A stretch of DNA of 64,000 nucleotides from an uncultured Flavobacteriaceae bacterium (GCA_938029725.1 CALHGE010000002.1:62001-126000); one strand, 5' to 3'. Shown: positions 7,899-17,606, counted from the stretch's first letter. A program made the numbers and translations. The notes: generated from the letters alone by a model not told the origin.

Positions 7899-8759
7899 AT
7901 GCAGATTAAAGGAACATTAATACCTATTGGAGGAAACGAAGATAAAGGCGTTCAGGCTGATGAGACAAACACTCTTGAATTTATTGAAGAAGGTATTTTG
8001 GCCCATGTTGTTCAGGAAGCTGGTGGAATTGATTCCAAAATTGTGGTCATTCCAACCGCATCTAGTATTCCAATCGAAGTGGGTGAAAACTATATAGATG
8101 CATTCGAAAAATTAGGATGCAAAGACATCCATATATTACATATTTTAGAACCAAAAGATTCCGAAAAACCAAGTGCTATCGCTTTGATTAAAGAAGCGGA
8201 TTGTATTATGTTCTCAGGAGGTGATCAGTCGAAAATTGCCTTGAGAATTGGTGATTCATCTATTCATAAAATTTTGATAGACCGTTATCATAATGATGCT
8301 GGTTTTGTTATTGCCGGAACCAGTGCCGGGGCCATGGCAATGGCAACTGAAATGATTTCTGGCGGCAGTAGTACAGAAGCCTTTGTTAAAGGTGCTGTAA
8401 ATATGAGGAAAGGCTTAGGTTTGATACCTGAATTAACCATTGATACGCACTTTATTCAACGGGGTCGATTCGGGAGACTTTCAGAAGCTGTAGCGAAATT
8501 TCCTAAGTTATTAGGAATTGGCTTAGCAGAAGATACCGGACTTATCATTAAAAATGGAAATGAGTTCAAAGTGATCGGTTCAGGCATGGTGATAGTTTTT
8601 GATGGGCAAAAACTGGGTCATAACAATGAGAAAATATTGAAAGAAGGTACTCCGATGACGATGACCAACCTTACGGTGCATGTGCTCTCTAATAGTGACA
8701 GCTACAATATCGAAGCGCGTAAGGTTGATGTGTTGCCTTTGGATGCCCCTTTCATGTAG
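7899..8759 (+). CDS. cphB: Cyanophycinase
   Basis: Serine exopeptidase of family S51 that cuts cyanophycin into beta-Asp-Arg dipeptides. The 286-residue protein shows GTLIPIGGNEDKG at the start, the FSGGDQSKI segment, the nucleophile elbow IAGTSAGAMAMA, and DTHFIQRGRFGRL followed by GIGLAEDTGL. All of these are hallmark cyanophycinase segments. ATG at 7899 is chosen because family homology begins there; the upstream in-frame ATG at 7827 would add 24 unrelated residues and sits before the -7 box. It is divergent from cphA, and the isoaspartyl peptidase that would finish polymer breakdown follows convergently. No signal peptide is seen, so it is cytoplasmic. Confidence 0.95.
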   Translation: MQIKGTLIPIGGNEDKGVQADETNTLEFIEEGILAHVVQEAGGIDSKIVVIPTASSIPIEVGENYIDAFEKLGCKDIHILHILEPKDSEKPSAIALIKEADCIMFSGGDQSKIALRIGDSSIHKILIDRYHNDAGFVIAGTSAGAMAMATEMISGGSSTEAFVKGAVNMRKGLGLIPELTIDTHFIQRGRFGRLSEAVAKFPKLLGIGLAEDTGLIIKNGNEFKVIGSGMVIVFDGQKLGHNNEKILKEGTPMTMTNLTVHVLSNSDSYNIEARKVDVLPLDAPFM

Positions 8760-8784
8760 ATTACTTCTGTTTTGAGGCTAAAGT

Positions 8785-9717
8785 TTAATTGGTGTAAATT
8801 GAAATTTTCTCTTTCTCTCCAGATATTCTGCTAGCGCGATACATTCCCTCTGTGTTAAAAGGCATGGCAATATTACCTTTGGCATCAACGGCTATCAAAC
8901 CGCCGTCACCACCAATTTCTAGAATTCTCTTTTGAATAACTTCGCTAGCTGCTTCGGATAATGACATGCCTTTGTACTCCATTAAACACGAAACATCATA
9001 GGCAACCACGCCCTTGATAAAAAATTCGCCGCTACCTGTACAAGAAACTGCACAAGTTTTATTATTTGCATAGTTGCCAGCGCCTATCATTGGACTATCG
9101 CCAACGCGGCCATAGCGTTTGTTTGTCATTCCACCTGTCGATGTTGCTGCTGCGATGTTTCCATTTTGGTCGCAGGCTACGGCGCCAACCGTACCAAATT
9201 TTGAATCTTTTTTTAACGAATGATCAAGTTGAAAACTATCAGTGTCTTTGATTTCATTCCATTGTTGATACCGCAATTCATCAAAGAAATACGTTTTGTC
9301 TTCCAATGTATAGTCCAAAGACTTGGCGAATTTTAAGGCCCCTTCACCCGCTAAAAAAACATGTTCGCTTTTTTCCATCACATCTTTCGCTAATGTTATT
9401 GGGTTTTTAATTCCTGTAATTAAGGATACGGCACCAGCATTTAGGTCCTTTCCATCCATAATAGAGGCGTCCATTTCATGCGTTCCATCTGTGGTGAAAA
9501 CACTTCCTTTGCCGGCATTAAAGAGATAAGAATCTTCTAGCTCAACTACGGCTTTTGCCACAGCCTCTATTGCGGTTCCGTGGTTTTCTAAAATATGATA
9601 TGCTTTCGATAACGCATTTCGTAACGCATTTTTATAAGCGATTTCTTTTTCAGGAGTCATCATGCCTTTTATCAAAGTACCGGCTCCGCCATGTATGGCT
9701 AAAGAGAATTTATTCAT
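8785..9717 (-). CDS. Isoaspartyl peptidase / plant-type L-asparaginase
   Basis: Ntn-hydrolase that self-cleaves and hydrolyses isoaspartyl dipeptides. In a cyanophycin locus its natural substrate is probably beta-Asp-Arg (inference from context). The 310-residue protein has the N-terminal SLAIHGGAGT, the segment LFNAGKGSVFTTDGTHEMDASIMDG, and the autocleavage site FGTVGAVACD, with Thr176 as the new N-terminal nucleophile. The substrate loops TSTGGMTNKRYGRVGDSPMIG and TGSGEFFI follow. The gene overlaps the 3' end of the upstream reductase gene by 8 nt, so the two are likely translated from one mRNA. The length fits the family. Confidence 0.94.
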   Translation of the reverse strand: MNKFSLAIHGGAGTLIKGMMTPEKEIAYKNALRNALSKAYHILENHGTAIEAVAKAVVELEDSYLFNAGKGSVFTTDGTHEMDASIMDGKDLNAGAVSLITGIKNPITLAKDVMEKSEHVFLAGEGALKFAKSLDYTLEDKTYFFDELRYQQWNEIKDTDSFQLDHSLKKDSKFGTVGAVACDQNGNIAAATSTGGMTNKRYGRVGDSPMIGAGNYANNKTCAVSCTGSGEFFIKGVVAYDVSCLMEYKGMSLSEAASEVIQKRILEIGGDGGLIAVDAKGNIAMPFNTEGMYRASRISGEKEKISIYTN

Positions 9718-10696
9718 GCGTTCTTGTGTTGGGGTGTTTAATACTAATATTTCTGATGATCATTTGTGCGTGAATACGCGAGTTCTCGATAAACCACTTA
9801 TGGGTTTCCATACCTCCACATATTACCCCAGCAAGATAAAGTCCTGAGACATTACTTTCCATGGTGTCTGTATTGTAAGTAGGTAGTCTTTTTTCATCTT
9901 GAGATAGTTCAACTCCTAGTTTTTTTAAAAATTCGAAATTGGGTTTATAGCCGGTTAGCGCAAGTACAAAATCATTTGCAATAAGGATCTCGCCATCAGG
10001 AGAATTGATGATTATTTTATCTTCTTGAATTTCTTTTACTGTTGAATTGTAGTAGACCTTGATGCTGCCTTCTGCGATGCGATTTATAATATCAGGTCGC
10101 ACCCAATATTTAACACGCTGACCGACTTCAGGTCCGCGAATAATCAAAACGACTTGTGCGCCTTTGCGATAGCATTCCAAAGCAGCATCAATTGCGGAAT
10201 TGCTTGCACCAATAATAGCTAGCTTTTGACTAGCATAAAAATGAGGGTTATCGTAATAATGAGAAACCTTCGGTAAGTTTTCTCCTGAAACATTTAGAGT
10301 TTTTGGTAAATCATAAAAACCTGTTGCTAACACAATATTTGAGGCGGAGTAGGTAGCCTTATCGGAAACTATAGCGAATAGACTTTCGGTTTTGTTTATA
10401 TGTGTTACTTTTTCAAAAAGATGAATGTTCAGTTTGTTGGATGTAACAATTCTACGATAATATTCCAAAGCTTCATCGCGCTTTGGTTTTGCTTCGATGC
10501 TTATGAAGGGAATAGCATCAATTTCTAGCTTTTCTGAAGAAGAAAAAAACTGCATATTCGATGGGTAATTGAAAAGCGAGTTTACAATAGGCCCTTTTTC
10601 AATGATAAGATAGTCTAGTCCTTTTTTTTTGGCTTCTAAGCCACAGGCAATTCCGATTGGTCCGCCTCCAATAATAACCAGGTCGAATACTTCCAT
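9710..10696 (-). CDS. ypdA: YpdA-family FAD/NAD(P)-dependent disulfide reductase
   Basis: Flavoprotein of 328 residues with two Rossmann motifs: an FAD site IIGGGPIGIACGLEA near residue 8 and an NAD(P) site AIIGASNSAIDAALE near residue 163. The patterns PSNMQFFSSSEKLEI and LTGYKPNFEFLKKLGV are typical of YpdA proteins, proposed to reduce bacillithiol disulfide. No CxxC redox pair is present, as expected for this family. Whether this organism makes bacillithiol cannot be judged here. The gene is packed between rpe (adjoining, sharing position 10696) and the isoaspartyl peptidase (8-nt overlap), so the three form an operon. Confidence 0.85.
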   Translation of the reverse strand: MEVFDLVIIGGGPIGIACGLEAKKKGLDYLIIEKGPIVNSLFNYPSNMQFFSSSEKLEIDAIPFISIEAKPKRDEALEYYRRIVTSNKLNIHLFEKVTHINKTESLFAIVSDKATYSASNIVLATGFYDLPKTLNVSGENLPKVSHYYDNPHFYASQKLAIIGASNSAIDAALECYRKGAQVVLIIRGPEVGQRVKYWVRPDIINRIAEGSIKVYYNSTVKEIQEDKIIINSPDGEILIANDFVLALTGYKPNFEFLKKLGVELSQDEKRLPTYNTDTMESNVSGLYLAGVICGGMETHKWFIENSRIHAQMIIRNISIKHPNTRTHE

Positions 10697-11355
10697 TACC
10701 CCGCTAATTCTTTTAAATCTTTGATGGTTTGGGTAGGGTTCGCGCTTTTGAATACAAAACTACCAGCAACCAAAATATCAGCGCCAGCGTCGGTCAATAA
10801 TTTGGCATTTAGCGAAGTTACCCCTCCATCTATTTCAATAAGAGTATGGGCTTCTTTTCTTTTAATAAGCGCTTTTAAAGCTCTAACCTTTTCATAGGTG
10901 TTTTCGATAAATGATTGCCCACCAAAACCTGGGTTAACACTCATCAAACAAACAACATCAATATCTTGGATCGTATCTTCTAAAAGTTGAACACTTGTAT
11001 GCGGATTCATAGCTACACCTGCTTTCATGCCCTCCGCTTTAATAGCTTGTAAGGTTCTATGCAGATGCGTACAGGCTTCATAATGGACGCTCAAAACACT
11101 TGCTCCTAGTTCTGCAAAAGTCTTAATATATCGGTCAGGATCAACAATCATCAAATGCACATCTAAAGGTTTTGTAGCATGTTTGGCGATAGCTTTTACC
11201 ACCGGCATTCCATATGAGATGTTCGGCACGAAAACACCGTCCATAACGTCAATATGATGCCAGTCTGCAGCACTTTGATTTATCATTTCAACATCACGTT
11301 GTAGGTTGCCAAAATCGGCAGCGAGTAGGGAAGGGGCTATTTTTGTTGTGCTCAT
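10696..11355 (-). CDS. rpe: Ribulose-phosphate 3-epimerase
   Basis: Pentose-phosphate enzyme that interconverts ribulose-5-phosphate and xylulose-5-phosphate. The 219-residue TIM barrel shows IAPSLLAADFGNL, the metal-binding HHIDVMDGVFVPNIS, DVHLMIVDP, SVNPGFGGQSF and LIEIDGGV, covering the catalytic Asp and phosphate-binding loop. ATG at 11355 is chosen because homology begins at MSTTKIAPSLL; the longer frame adds six residues without match. It is the first gene of a tight unit with ypdA and the isoaspartyl peptidase gene. Confidence 0.96.
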   Translation of the reverse strand: MSTTKIAPSLLAADFGNLQRDVEMINQSAADWHHIDVMDGVFVPNISYGMPVVKAIAKHATKPLDVHLMIVDPDRYIKTFAELGASVLSVHYEACTHLHRTLQAIKAEGMKAGVAMNPHTSVQLLEDTIQDIDVVCLMSVNPGFGGQSFIENTYEKVRALKALIKRKEAHTLIEIDGGVTSLNAKLLTDAGADILVAGSFVFKSANPTQTIKDLKELAG

Positions 11356-11436
11356 TATTATTTTAAACTTCAATGTTCGTTACAAAAGTAGTGAAACGCA
11401 GGTTCTTTTGCCGGCACTACGAATTTCTAAATCAGA

Positions 11437-14400
11437 TTACTTTTTAAGTACTTCGCTTCCTGATGCTTTCAGTACTAGGTTTACTTTCGGTAGCTGCTTA
11501 TTTAAAGTTTCGCTAAGTTGGTTTAGTTGTATTTCAAGTTCTTTAGAAAGTTCTTCAAAAACCATATACGCCCCATTAGTAGGTTTTGCTTCGCCGTTTT
11601 CCATACTACGACGCAAAGAAGCTAGCCGATTGTTCAGTTTTATAGGAAAATTTAATGGATCTTGATTCGATTGGTTTTTGACTTGATAAAGGGCTTCTTC
11701 AACTCTTGATAACTTCTCAAGAAAGGGCTTTATCGTTTTTTTGAAATCAGTACTTGAAATTTTTTCTTTTGCGCGACCAATTTGGGTCTTCATTTCTCGA
11801 ATACGAATCACCGTTTCATTAGCCAAACTTGTCTTTTGCATGATTTTATTAGCCAAATCAAATTGCTCATCCAAATCTTCTTTGGTAATCCCTTTTAGAT
11901 TAGGATTCATTTGGACTTCAAAAGAATACGTTTTTTCATAGTCTTTGGTTTTCATACGGACTTTATACTTACCTAAAGGTGCTTTGGGGCCGCGCTGTGG
12001 TCGCGCACTCCAAATAATCATGCCTTCAAATTCTGTGGCGCCAGGATATCTTAAATCCCAGGTGAAGGTATTGATGCCTTTTGCTGTTGTCGGTTTTGAA
12101 GAACCTCCTTTTTTCCACCATGGAATATCTGGGTCTACTTCATATTTCGGTTTGCTTCCAGTAAAAGTGTTTATTAATTTATCATTAGCATCTAAAACCT
12201 CAAAAGTAATGCTGTCTTGCGGCTCCTTAAGGTAGTATTGAATCGTTGCGTTTTGAATACCGCGAATGGCATCTGTTGGTTTAAAAAGAACAGCAGATTG
12301 ATTTTGCATCTCCTTTTTATACTGTCGCAAGGGTTGAATGTCATCTAAAATCCAAAACCCTCTACCATGTGAGCCTATCACCACGTCATTGTCTTTAACT
12401 ACCAAATCACGAATCGGAGTGTCAGGTAGTTTTAGCTGTAAGCTCTGCCAAAGTTTGCCATCGTTCATTGAGAAATAAACACCATGTTCGGTCGCCAAAA
12501 ACAATAAGCCTTCACGAACCGGGTCTTCACGAACTGCGCGTGCAAAATCGCCTTCCTCGATGCCATTAATAATCTTTGTCCAAGTTTTTCCGTAATCATG
12601 GGTTTTAAAAACATATGGTTGACGGTCATCAACTTGGTAGCGATTAGCCGCTACAAATAGAGTGCCTGGGCGGTGTTTTGATTCATCTATAATGCTAACT
12701 CTAGAAAACTTGGGTAAGTTTTCAGGGGTGATGTCTGCCCAGTTTTTGCCTCCATCTCTTGTAATATGAATTTTCCCATCATCAGATCCAGCCCAAATGG
12801 TATTGATGTCATGAGAAGAAGGTGCCAAAGCAAATACGGTAGCATAAATCTCAGGACCATTCATATCCATGGTTATAATTCCACCGGTTTTGCCAAGTGT
12901 TTCAGGATCCGCATAGGTTAAATCTGGACTAATTTTCTCCCAAGATTGTCCATCATCTGTTGTTTTCCAAACATGCTGTGAACAGGTATACATTAGGTTT
13001 GAATCTTGAGGAGCAAACATGATAGGGAAGGTCCATTGCCATCTTTCGGGTAGGGCACTTGCAGGTTCTCCAGAAAAGAATCTAGGGTACACTTGAATGT
13101 CTCTCGTTTGACCGTTACTTCGGTCGTAGCGCGTCAAAAGGGCCCCTTGACTTCCGGCATAAAAAATGTCTTTTTTTTCTGGATGTTGCGTAATCCATCC
13201 ACTTTCACCACCACCTACTGCATAATACCAGCCGTGGTTTGGTCCGCGAGCTTGTTTATGACTCCATCCGTCACTTGGCATGGCCAAAGTACTGTTATCT
13301 TGTTGTGCGCCAGCCACATGATAGGGTACATCACTAGTGGTCATAACATGATAAAATTGAGTCGTCACATAATCTTGTTCGGTCCAGCTTTTTCCTCCAT
13401 TAATACTGACATTTCCACCGCCGTCGTTGGAGTTGATCATGCGATCAGGGTTATTTGGGTCTATCCATAAATCATGATTGTCTCCATGAGGTACTTTAAT
13501 GGTAGTGTCAAAAGTTTTGCCTCCATCTGTCGATTTATAAAATCCGGTATTCAGGCCATACACCGTTTCTTTATCCCATGGATCTGCGTAAATTCTAGAA
13601 TAGTAAAAAGCGCGTTGTCTTAATTTGCGCTCGTCATTGGTTCGTTCCCACGTTTTTCCACCATCGTCAGAACGAAAAACGCCACCTTCATTGGCTTCTA
13701 TAATGGCCCAGACGCGATTGGAATCTGCTGGCGATACGGTTACTCCGATTTTTCCTATAGGTGGCGCTGGCATTCCTGAATTGCTTGTTAAGTCTGTCCA
13801 GGTGTCACCACCATCAATAGATTTCCATAGTTTACTGTCGCCGCCGCCGCCCCACATTTTCCATGCTTTGCGCTGAACCTCCCAGGTACTTGCGTATAAA
13901 ACTTTGGGGTTGTTACGGTCGATAATAAGATCAACAGCACCTGCTTTCGGACTTACATACAAAACCTTATCCCATGTATTTCCGCCATTTGTACTTCGAA
14001 AAACACCTCTTTCCTCATTAGCACCATACGGATGTCCTAAAGCTGCTACATATACGATATCGGGGTTGGTAGGATGAATTCGAATACGCGATACCGCCTG
14101 TGTTTCTTTTAGACCCAAATGGCGCCAGGTTTTTCCGCCGTCCTTGGTCTTGTAAACTCCATCTCCTTGGGTAATACTACCTCTTAGTTGCACTTCGCCC
14201 ATGCCGATATAAACAATATCTGGATTGGTTTCTGCCACTGCCACAGCACCTACTGAAGAGCTCGTTACTTGCCCATCGGTAACCGGTTTCCACTCTGTTC
14301 CTCCGTCTACTGTTTTCCATAGTCCGCCACCAGTAGCTCCAAAATAATATTCGTTAGGTCTTCCAGGGCTACCAGCGCAACCCAAAGAACGACCGCCTCT

Positions 14401-14556
14401 ATTGGGGCCTATGTTTCGCCATTCCAAGCCTTCATAAAATGATTTTTCTAGTATCGGGTTTTCTATAGCTTGTGTTTTTGCATTAGTTTGAGAAAAAGCA
14501 GCATACGAACTGCCGATTAAAACCGCAACAAGCAGAATTTTGAAATATGTTTTCAT
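11437..14556 (-). CDS. Secreted BNR/sortilin-like beta-propeller protein
   Basis: A 1039-residue exported protein. It starts with a signal peptide (MKTYFKILLVAVLIGSSYAAFSQ), then carries many SxDxGxTW Asp-box repeats such as STNGGNTWDKV, SDDGGKTWERT and TRDGGKNWADI over about residues 60-740. These are typical of VPS10/sortilin-type and exo-alpha-sialidase-like propellers. The last 250 residues have a GxYxVRMK-type beta region (PLGKYKVRMKTKDYEKTYSFEV) followed by a helical coiled-coil-like tail. The family is common in Bacteroidota and its substrate is unknown. ATG at 14556 is preferred because it places the signal peptide at the N-terminus. No sorting CTD is obvious. Confidence 0.85.
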   Translation of the reverse strand: MKTYFKILLVAVLIGSSYAAFSQTNAKTQAIENPILEKSFYEGLEWRNIGPNRGGRSLGCAGSPGRPNEYYFGATGGGLWKTVDGGTEWKPVTDGQVTSSSVGAVAVAETNPDIVYIGMGEVQLRGSITQGDGVYKTKDGGKTWRHLGLKETQAVSRIRIHPTNPDIVYVAALGHPYGANEERGVFRSTNGGNTWDKVLYVSPKAGAVDLIIDRNNPKVLYASTWEVQRKAWKMWGGGGDSKLWKSIDGGDTWTDLTSNSGMPAPPIGKIGVTVSPADSNRVWAIIEANEGGVFRSDDGGKTWERTNDERKLRQRAFYYSRIYADPWDKETVYGLNTGFYKSTDGGKTFDTTIKVPHGDNHDLWIDPNNPDRMINSNDGGGNVSINGGKSWTEQDYVTTQFYHVMTTSDVPYHVAGAQQDNSTLAMPSDGWSHKQARGPNHGWYYAVGGGESGWITQHPEKKDIFYAGSQGALLTRYDRSNGQTRDIQVYPRFFSGEPASALPERWQWTFPIMFAPQDSNLMYTCSQHVWKTTDDGQSWEKISPDLTYADPETLGKTGGIITMDMNGPEIYATVFALAPSSHDINTIWAGSDDGKIHITRDGGKNWADITPENLPKFSRVSIIDESKHRPGTLFVAANRYQVDDRQPYVFKTHDYGKTWTKIINGIEEGDFARAVREDPVREGLLFLATEHGVYFSMNDGKLWQSLQLKLPDTPIRDLVVKDNDVVIGSHGRGFWILDDIQPLRQYKKEMQNQSAVLFKPTDAIRGIQNATIQYYLKEPQDSITFEVLDANDKLINTFTGSKPKYEVDPDIPWWKKGGSSKPTTAKGINTFTWDLRYPGATEFEGMIIWSARPQRGPKAPLGKYKVRMKTKDYEKTYSFEVQMNPNLKGITKEDLDEQFDLANKIMQKTSLANETVIRIREMKTQIGRAKEKISSTDFKKTIKPFLEKLSRVEEALYQVKNQSNQDPLNFPIKLNNRLASLRRSMENGEAKPTNGAYMVFEELSKELEIQLNQLSETLNKQLPKVNLVLKASGSEVLKK

Positions 14557-14670
14557 AAGGTTGGTTTTAAGGTGAATTTTCAATGGAGACTTTTAAGAGC
14601 TCTTCATAAAAGTACAAAATGCTTCTGTATTTAAACCAAACTCTAGTTGGTGATAATTAAAATCTAAAGC

Positions 14671-15486
14671 TCAATTTTTTTCTGCAATAATTTCTACCAT
14701 CAAGCAGGTGGCTATTGATGAGCCGTCTGTTTTTTCTAATTCTTCTAAATCAAGGAAGGCTTCTTTTACTTCTTCTTGGCTAAGATATTTTTGGAGTACA
14801 AGTCGCGGAAAGTAGCTTTGGAAAAATGTTTTCGGCCATTGCCAAACGCCGTTTTGTGGAGTGGCGATTTTTGCCATAGGTCGGAAGCCAATGATTTTCA
14901 TCCCAATTTCAGGAAGCATGATTGATAAATGCCTGCCAATATCGATTTCATTGTCGGTATCCTTGAAACTCTTTAATGCCATAGAAATAGCTTTGGCAAG
15001 TGCGTTTTTTTTAGGCTCAGTTTGTAGTAGACCCCAATCATAATATTCATGAAGAACCATTCTTCCTCCCGGTTTTAAGGCGTCAACTACTTTTTTAAGA
15101 ATTTCTTGGGGATTTGGAATCCAAGCTAAAGCCCATCTGCAATACATACCATCTAGGCTAGCAGCTTGTAATTGCATTGAATCAAAATCAGCGTGTATGG
15201 TCTCAATATTCAAAGCATATTGTGTAGCGACCCCATCTAAAAATTTAATATACTTTTCTGATTTGTCTATTCCAATTACCTTGCCCTCCTTTCCTGTAAT
15301 AAAAGCAAGTTCTTTTGTGCAGTACCCGGGTCCGCAACCTAAATCAAGAATGGTTTGACCCGCACTAAAATTTGCTAAGCGCCATCCATTTTGTGCTTCC
15401 TCTGACCAAACTTGGTGTTGTACTCCTAGGCGAAAAAGTTCTTCTGCATCTGCCCCTAAAATATATGCTTGTTCTTTACTCAACAT
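14671..15486 (-). CDS. Class I SAM-dependent methyltransferase
   Basis: A 271-residue protein with the SAM-binding motif I TILDLGCGPGYCTKEL near residue 48, motif II VIGIDKSEKYI, and post-II GMYCRWALAWIPNPQEIL. The motif VVDALKPGGRMVLHEYYDW follows. The N-terminal EQAYILGADAEELFRLGVQHQVWSE resembles the UbiE/BioC-like methyltransferases that act on small molecules. The substrate cannot be told from sequence. It is a single gene with 124-bp and 114-bp spacers on either side. Confidence 0.85.
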   Translation of the reverse strand: MLSKEQAYILGADAEELFRLGVQHQVWSEEAQNGWRLANFSAGQTILDLGCGPGYCTKELAFITGKEGKVIGIDKSEKYIKFLDGVATQYALNIETIHADFDSMQLQAASLDGMYCRWALAWIPNPQEILKKVVDALKPGGRMVLHEYYDWGLLQTEPKKNALAKAISMALKSFKDTDNEIDIGRHLSIMLPEIGMKIIGFRPMAKIATPQNGVWQWPKTFFQSYFPRLVLQKYLSQEEVKEAFLDLEELEKTDGSSIATCLMVEIIAEKN

Positions 15487-15610
15487 TTTATTTGCTTTTT
15501 TTATGGAGATGCACTTCGCAATTTATAGGTGCTTATAAAAAAGGAGTGGTTTCTTATAAAAGTACAAAAACAAAAGTTCTTCCAAAAAGCGAATCCTATA
15601 AAAGCTTCGG

Positions 15611-16063
15611 CTATTTTAACTGCCTTAATCCTTCGTAAACAGCAATACCTACTGAATTTGCTAAATTCAAACTGCGAATATGTTCACTATATAATGGGAT
15701 TTTATAAAGTTTGGAGGAATTTTTTTTAGTGATTTCTTCTGATAAGCCAGCGGATTCTTTTCCGAAAACTAAGAACATATCATCTTTAAAGTTGATCGAC
15801 CAATGTTCTTGTTCTCCATGGCTAGAAAAATAGATCATGTTCTTTTCATTATGAATAGCATAGAATTCATCAATACTTTCATAGATGAAAACAGAAATAT
15901 GTTTCCAATAATCTAGGCCAGCTCTTTTTAATCGAGAATCACTCAATTCGAAGCCGAAGGGTTTTACCAAGTGTAAGCTTGAGTCAGTTGCTAAAGCTAA
16001 TCGGCCTATATTACCTGTATTATTTGGAATTTCAGGTTCGATAAGAACAATATTCAAAGACAT
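15611..16063 (-). CDS. trmL: tRNA (cytidine(34)-2'-O)-methyltransferase (TrmL/CspR-type SPOUT)
   Basis: A small 150-residue SPOUT methyltransferase that modifies the ribose of the wobble base in leucine tRNAs in E. coli. It begins with NIVLIEPEIPNNTGNIGRLALAT and has LVKPFGFELSDSRLKRAGLDYW. It ends with the knot motifs LVFGKESAGLSEEI and YKIPLYSEHIRSLNLANSVGIAVYE. Length and all three motifs match TrmL. It starts 20 nt upstream of the next gene region and points away from rpoD. Confidence 0.95.
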   Translation of the reverse strand: MSLNIVLIEPEIPNNTGNIGRLALATDSSLHLVKPFGFELSDSRLKRAGLDYWKHISVFIYESIDEFYAIHNEKNMIYFSSHGEQEHWSINFKDDMFLVFGKESAGLSEEITKKNSSKLYKIPLYSEHIRSLNLANSVGIAVYEGLRQLK

Positions 16064-16083
16064 GGTTTAAGGTGTTAATTGGC

Positions 16084-16329
16084 TTATGATTTGGTGTTTG
16101 TTTTGGTGCCGAGAGATTGTAAATATAATTGTTCTACTTTTTCTCTCGCCCAGGGCGTGCGTCTTAGAAATTTTAAGCTTGACTTCACGGTTGGGTTGCT
16201 TTTAAAGCAATTAATATTTACTTGACCAGCAAGATCTTCCCAAGAGTATTTGTTGCTAAGAAATTCTAAAATCTCCACCAATTTTACACCATGTAAAGGG
16301 TTGTTGGGTTGTTCTTGTTTTAGGTCCAT
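16084..16329 (-). CDS. VF530-family (DUF2132) small protein
   Basis: An 81-residue protein with NNPLHGVKLVEILEFLSNKYSWEDLAG, INCFKSNPTVKSSLKFLRRTPWAREKVEQLYL. This is the full VF530/DUF2132 pattern (xxPLHGxTLxxIL...PSxxSSLxFLRKTPWAR). The fold is known from a Vibrio fischeri structure and DNA binding has been suggested; a firm function is not known. ATG at 16329 is preferred over the upstream start because homology starts at MDLKQEQPNNPLHG. It lies 20 nt upstream of trmL, so the two may be co-transcribed. Confidence 0.92.
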   Translation of the reverse strand: MDLKQEQPNNPLHGVKLVEILEFLSNKYSWEDLAGQVNINCFKSNPTVKSSLKFLRRTPWAREKVEQLYLQSLGTKTNTKS

Positions 16330-16428
16330 GGAAATAAAAATAGATAAAAAAATATGATATGAGATTGCCAATAGTATCTTAAAGGTGTCAATTTTTTTGA
16401 CAAGCCACGAAAAAGGTCTAAAATGACA

Positions 16429-16492
16429 AAACTCCGGTAATCAGCCGGAGTTTATTCATCAATCAAAAAACGAACAGTCATGATAAACTGTT
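16429..16492 (-). terminator. Double hairpin terminator after rpoD
   Basis: Read on the minus strand, a first hairpin (AACAGT/ACTGTT, 16473-16492) is followed by CG and six T. A second hairpin (AAACTCCGG/CCGGAGTTT, 16429-16453) comes about 12 nt later. Together they separate rpoD from the VF530 gene. Confidence 0.7.
16450..16471. repeat. 22-bp sequence shared with 54892-54913
   Basis: Identical 22-bp stretch in the same orientation at two intergenic sites. In both it is, on the minus strand, the T-run and following tail of a terminator hairpin. Confidence 0.8.
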
Positions 16493-16581
16493 GTTACTAT
16501 CAAAATTACAATATATATGCCAAATTTCCAATTTAAGGAGATTTTAACAGATGTTTTGCAATAATACTATGCTAAATTGTA

Positions 16582-17445
16582 CTACCCGAGGTAAGTTTTC
16601 AAGATTTTACTTCTTGAAGTGTGCTTTAATCTTCGGATTGCCTTTTCTTTAATCTGACGTACTCTTTCTCTAGTAAGGTCAAAAGTTTCACCAATTTCCT
16701 CTAAAGTCATAGAGTGTTGACCCGCTAAACCGAAGTATAATCGAATAACATCTGCTTCTCTAGGCGTTAGAGTTTCTAAAGCGCGTTCGATTTCGGTACG
16801 TAAAGATTCGTGTAATAATTCACGATCAGGGTTTGGAGATTCACCACTACGAAGAACATCGTATAGGTTTGAATCTTCACCAGCAATCAATGGAGCATCC
16901 ATAGATACGTGACGACCTGAATTTTTCAAAGACTGTTTTACGTCTGCAACGGTCATGTCTAATTCTTTTGCAATTTCTTCGGCAGAAGGCATGCGTTCAT
17001 GCGCTTGCTCTAAGAAGGCAAAAGTTTTATTAATTTTGTTTATCGAACCAATTTTGTTCAATGGTAAACGAACAATACGTGACTGCTCGGCTAAGGCCTG
17101 TAAGATAGATTGACGAATCCACCATACGGCATAAGAGATAAATTTGAAACCACGGGTTTCATCAAAACGTTGTGCGGCTTTAATCAATCCTAAGTTTCCT
17201 TCATTGATTAAATCTGGCAGAGTAAGGCCTTGGTTTTGGTACTGCTTAGCAACTGATACTACGAAACGAAGGTTGGCTTTTGTTAGTTTTTCAAGAGCGA
17301 GTTGATCGCCTGCCTTGATACGTTGTGCCAATTCTACTTCTTCGTCTGCTGTGATCAAGTCAACTTTTCCAATTTCTTGTAAGTACTTGTCCAAAGATGC
17401 GGTCTCTCTATTGGTGACCTGTTTTGTAATCTTAAGCTGTCTCAT
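16582..17445 (-). CDS. rpoD: Primary sigma factor RpoD/SigA (Bacteroidota type)
   Basis: Housekeeping sigma-70 factor of RNA polymerase. The 287-residue protein has region 1.2 ([25 protein letters not shown]), region 2 ([54 protein letters not shown]), region 3, and region 4 ([28 protein letters not shown]) with its helix-turn-helix. It lacks region 1.1 and the long non-conserved insert, which explains the small size. This is the known form in Bacteroidota, whose promoters read TTTG/TAnnTTTG. A 161-bp spacer separates it from pnp. Confidence 0.97.
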   Translation of the reverse strand: MRQLKITKQVTNRETASLDKYLQEIGKVDLITADEEVELAQRIKAGDQLALEKLTKANLRFVVSVAKQYQNQGLTLPDLINEGNLGLIKAAQRFDETRGFKFISYAVWWIRQSILQALAEQSRIVRLPLNKIGSINKINKTFAFLEQAHERMPSAEEIAKELDMTVADVKQSLKNSGRHVSMDAPLIAGEDSNLYDVLRSGESPNPDRELLHESLRTEIERALETLTPREADVIRLYFGLAGQHSMTLEEIGETFDLTRERVRQIKEKAIRRLKHTSRSKILKTYLG

Positions 17446-17553
17446 TTTCGGGGATTAAATTTATAATTTAATAGACTGCATATACTTATACGTACAAATT
17501 TGTAAAATGTTACAAAACGATGAAGAAAAGATTGTTTATTAGTTAAACTGCAT

Positions 17554-17583
17554 AAAAAAAGCCCCAACGTGAAGTTGGAGCTT
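17554..17583 (-). terminator. Terminator after pnp
   Basis: On the minus strand the stem AGCTCCAAC/GTTGGGGCT with a 5-nt loop is followed by exactly seven T and then ATGC. Confidence 0.85.
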
Positions 17584-17606
17584 TGTAAAATATGATTTAA
17601 GAAACC

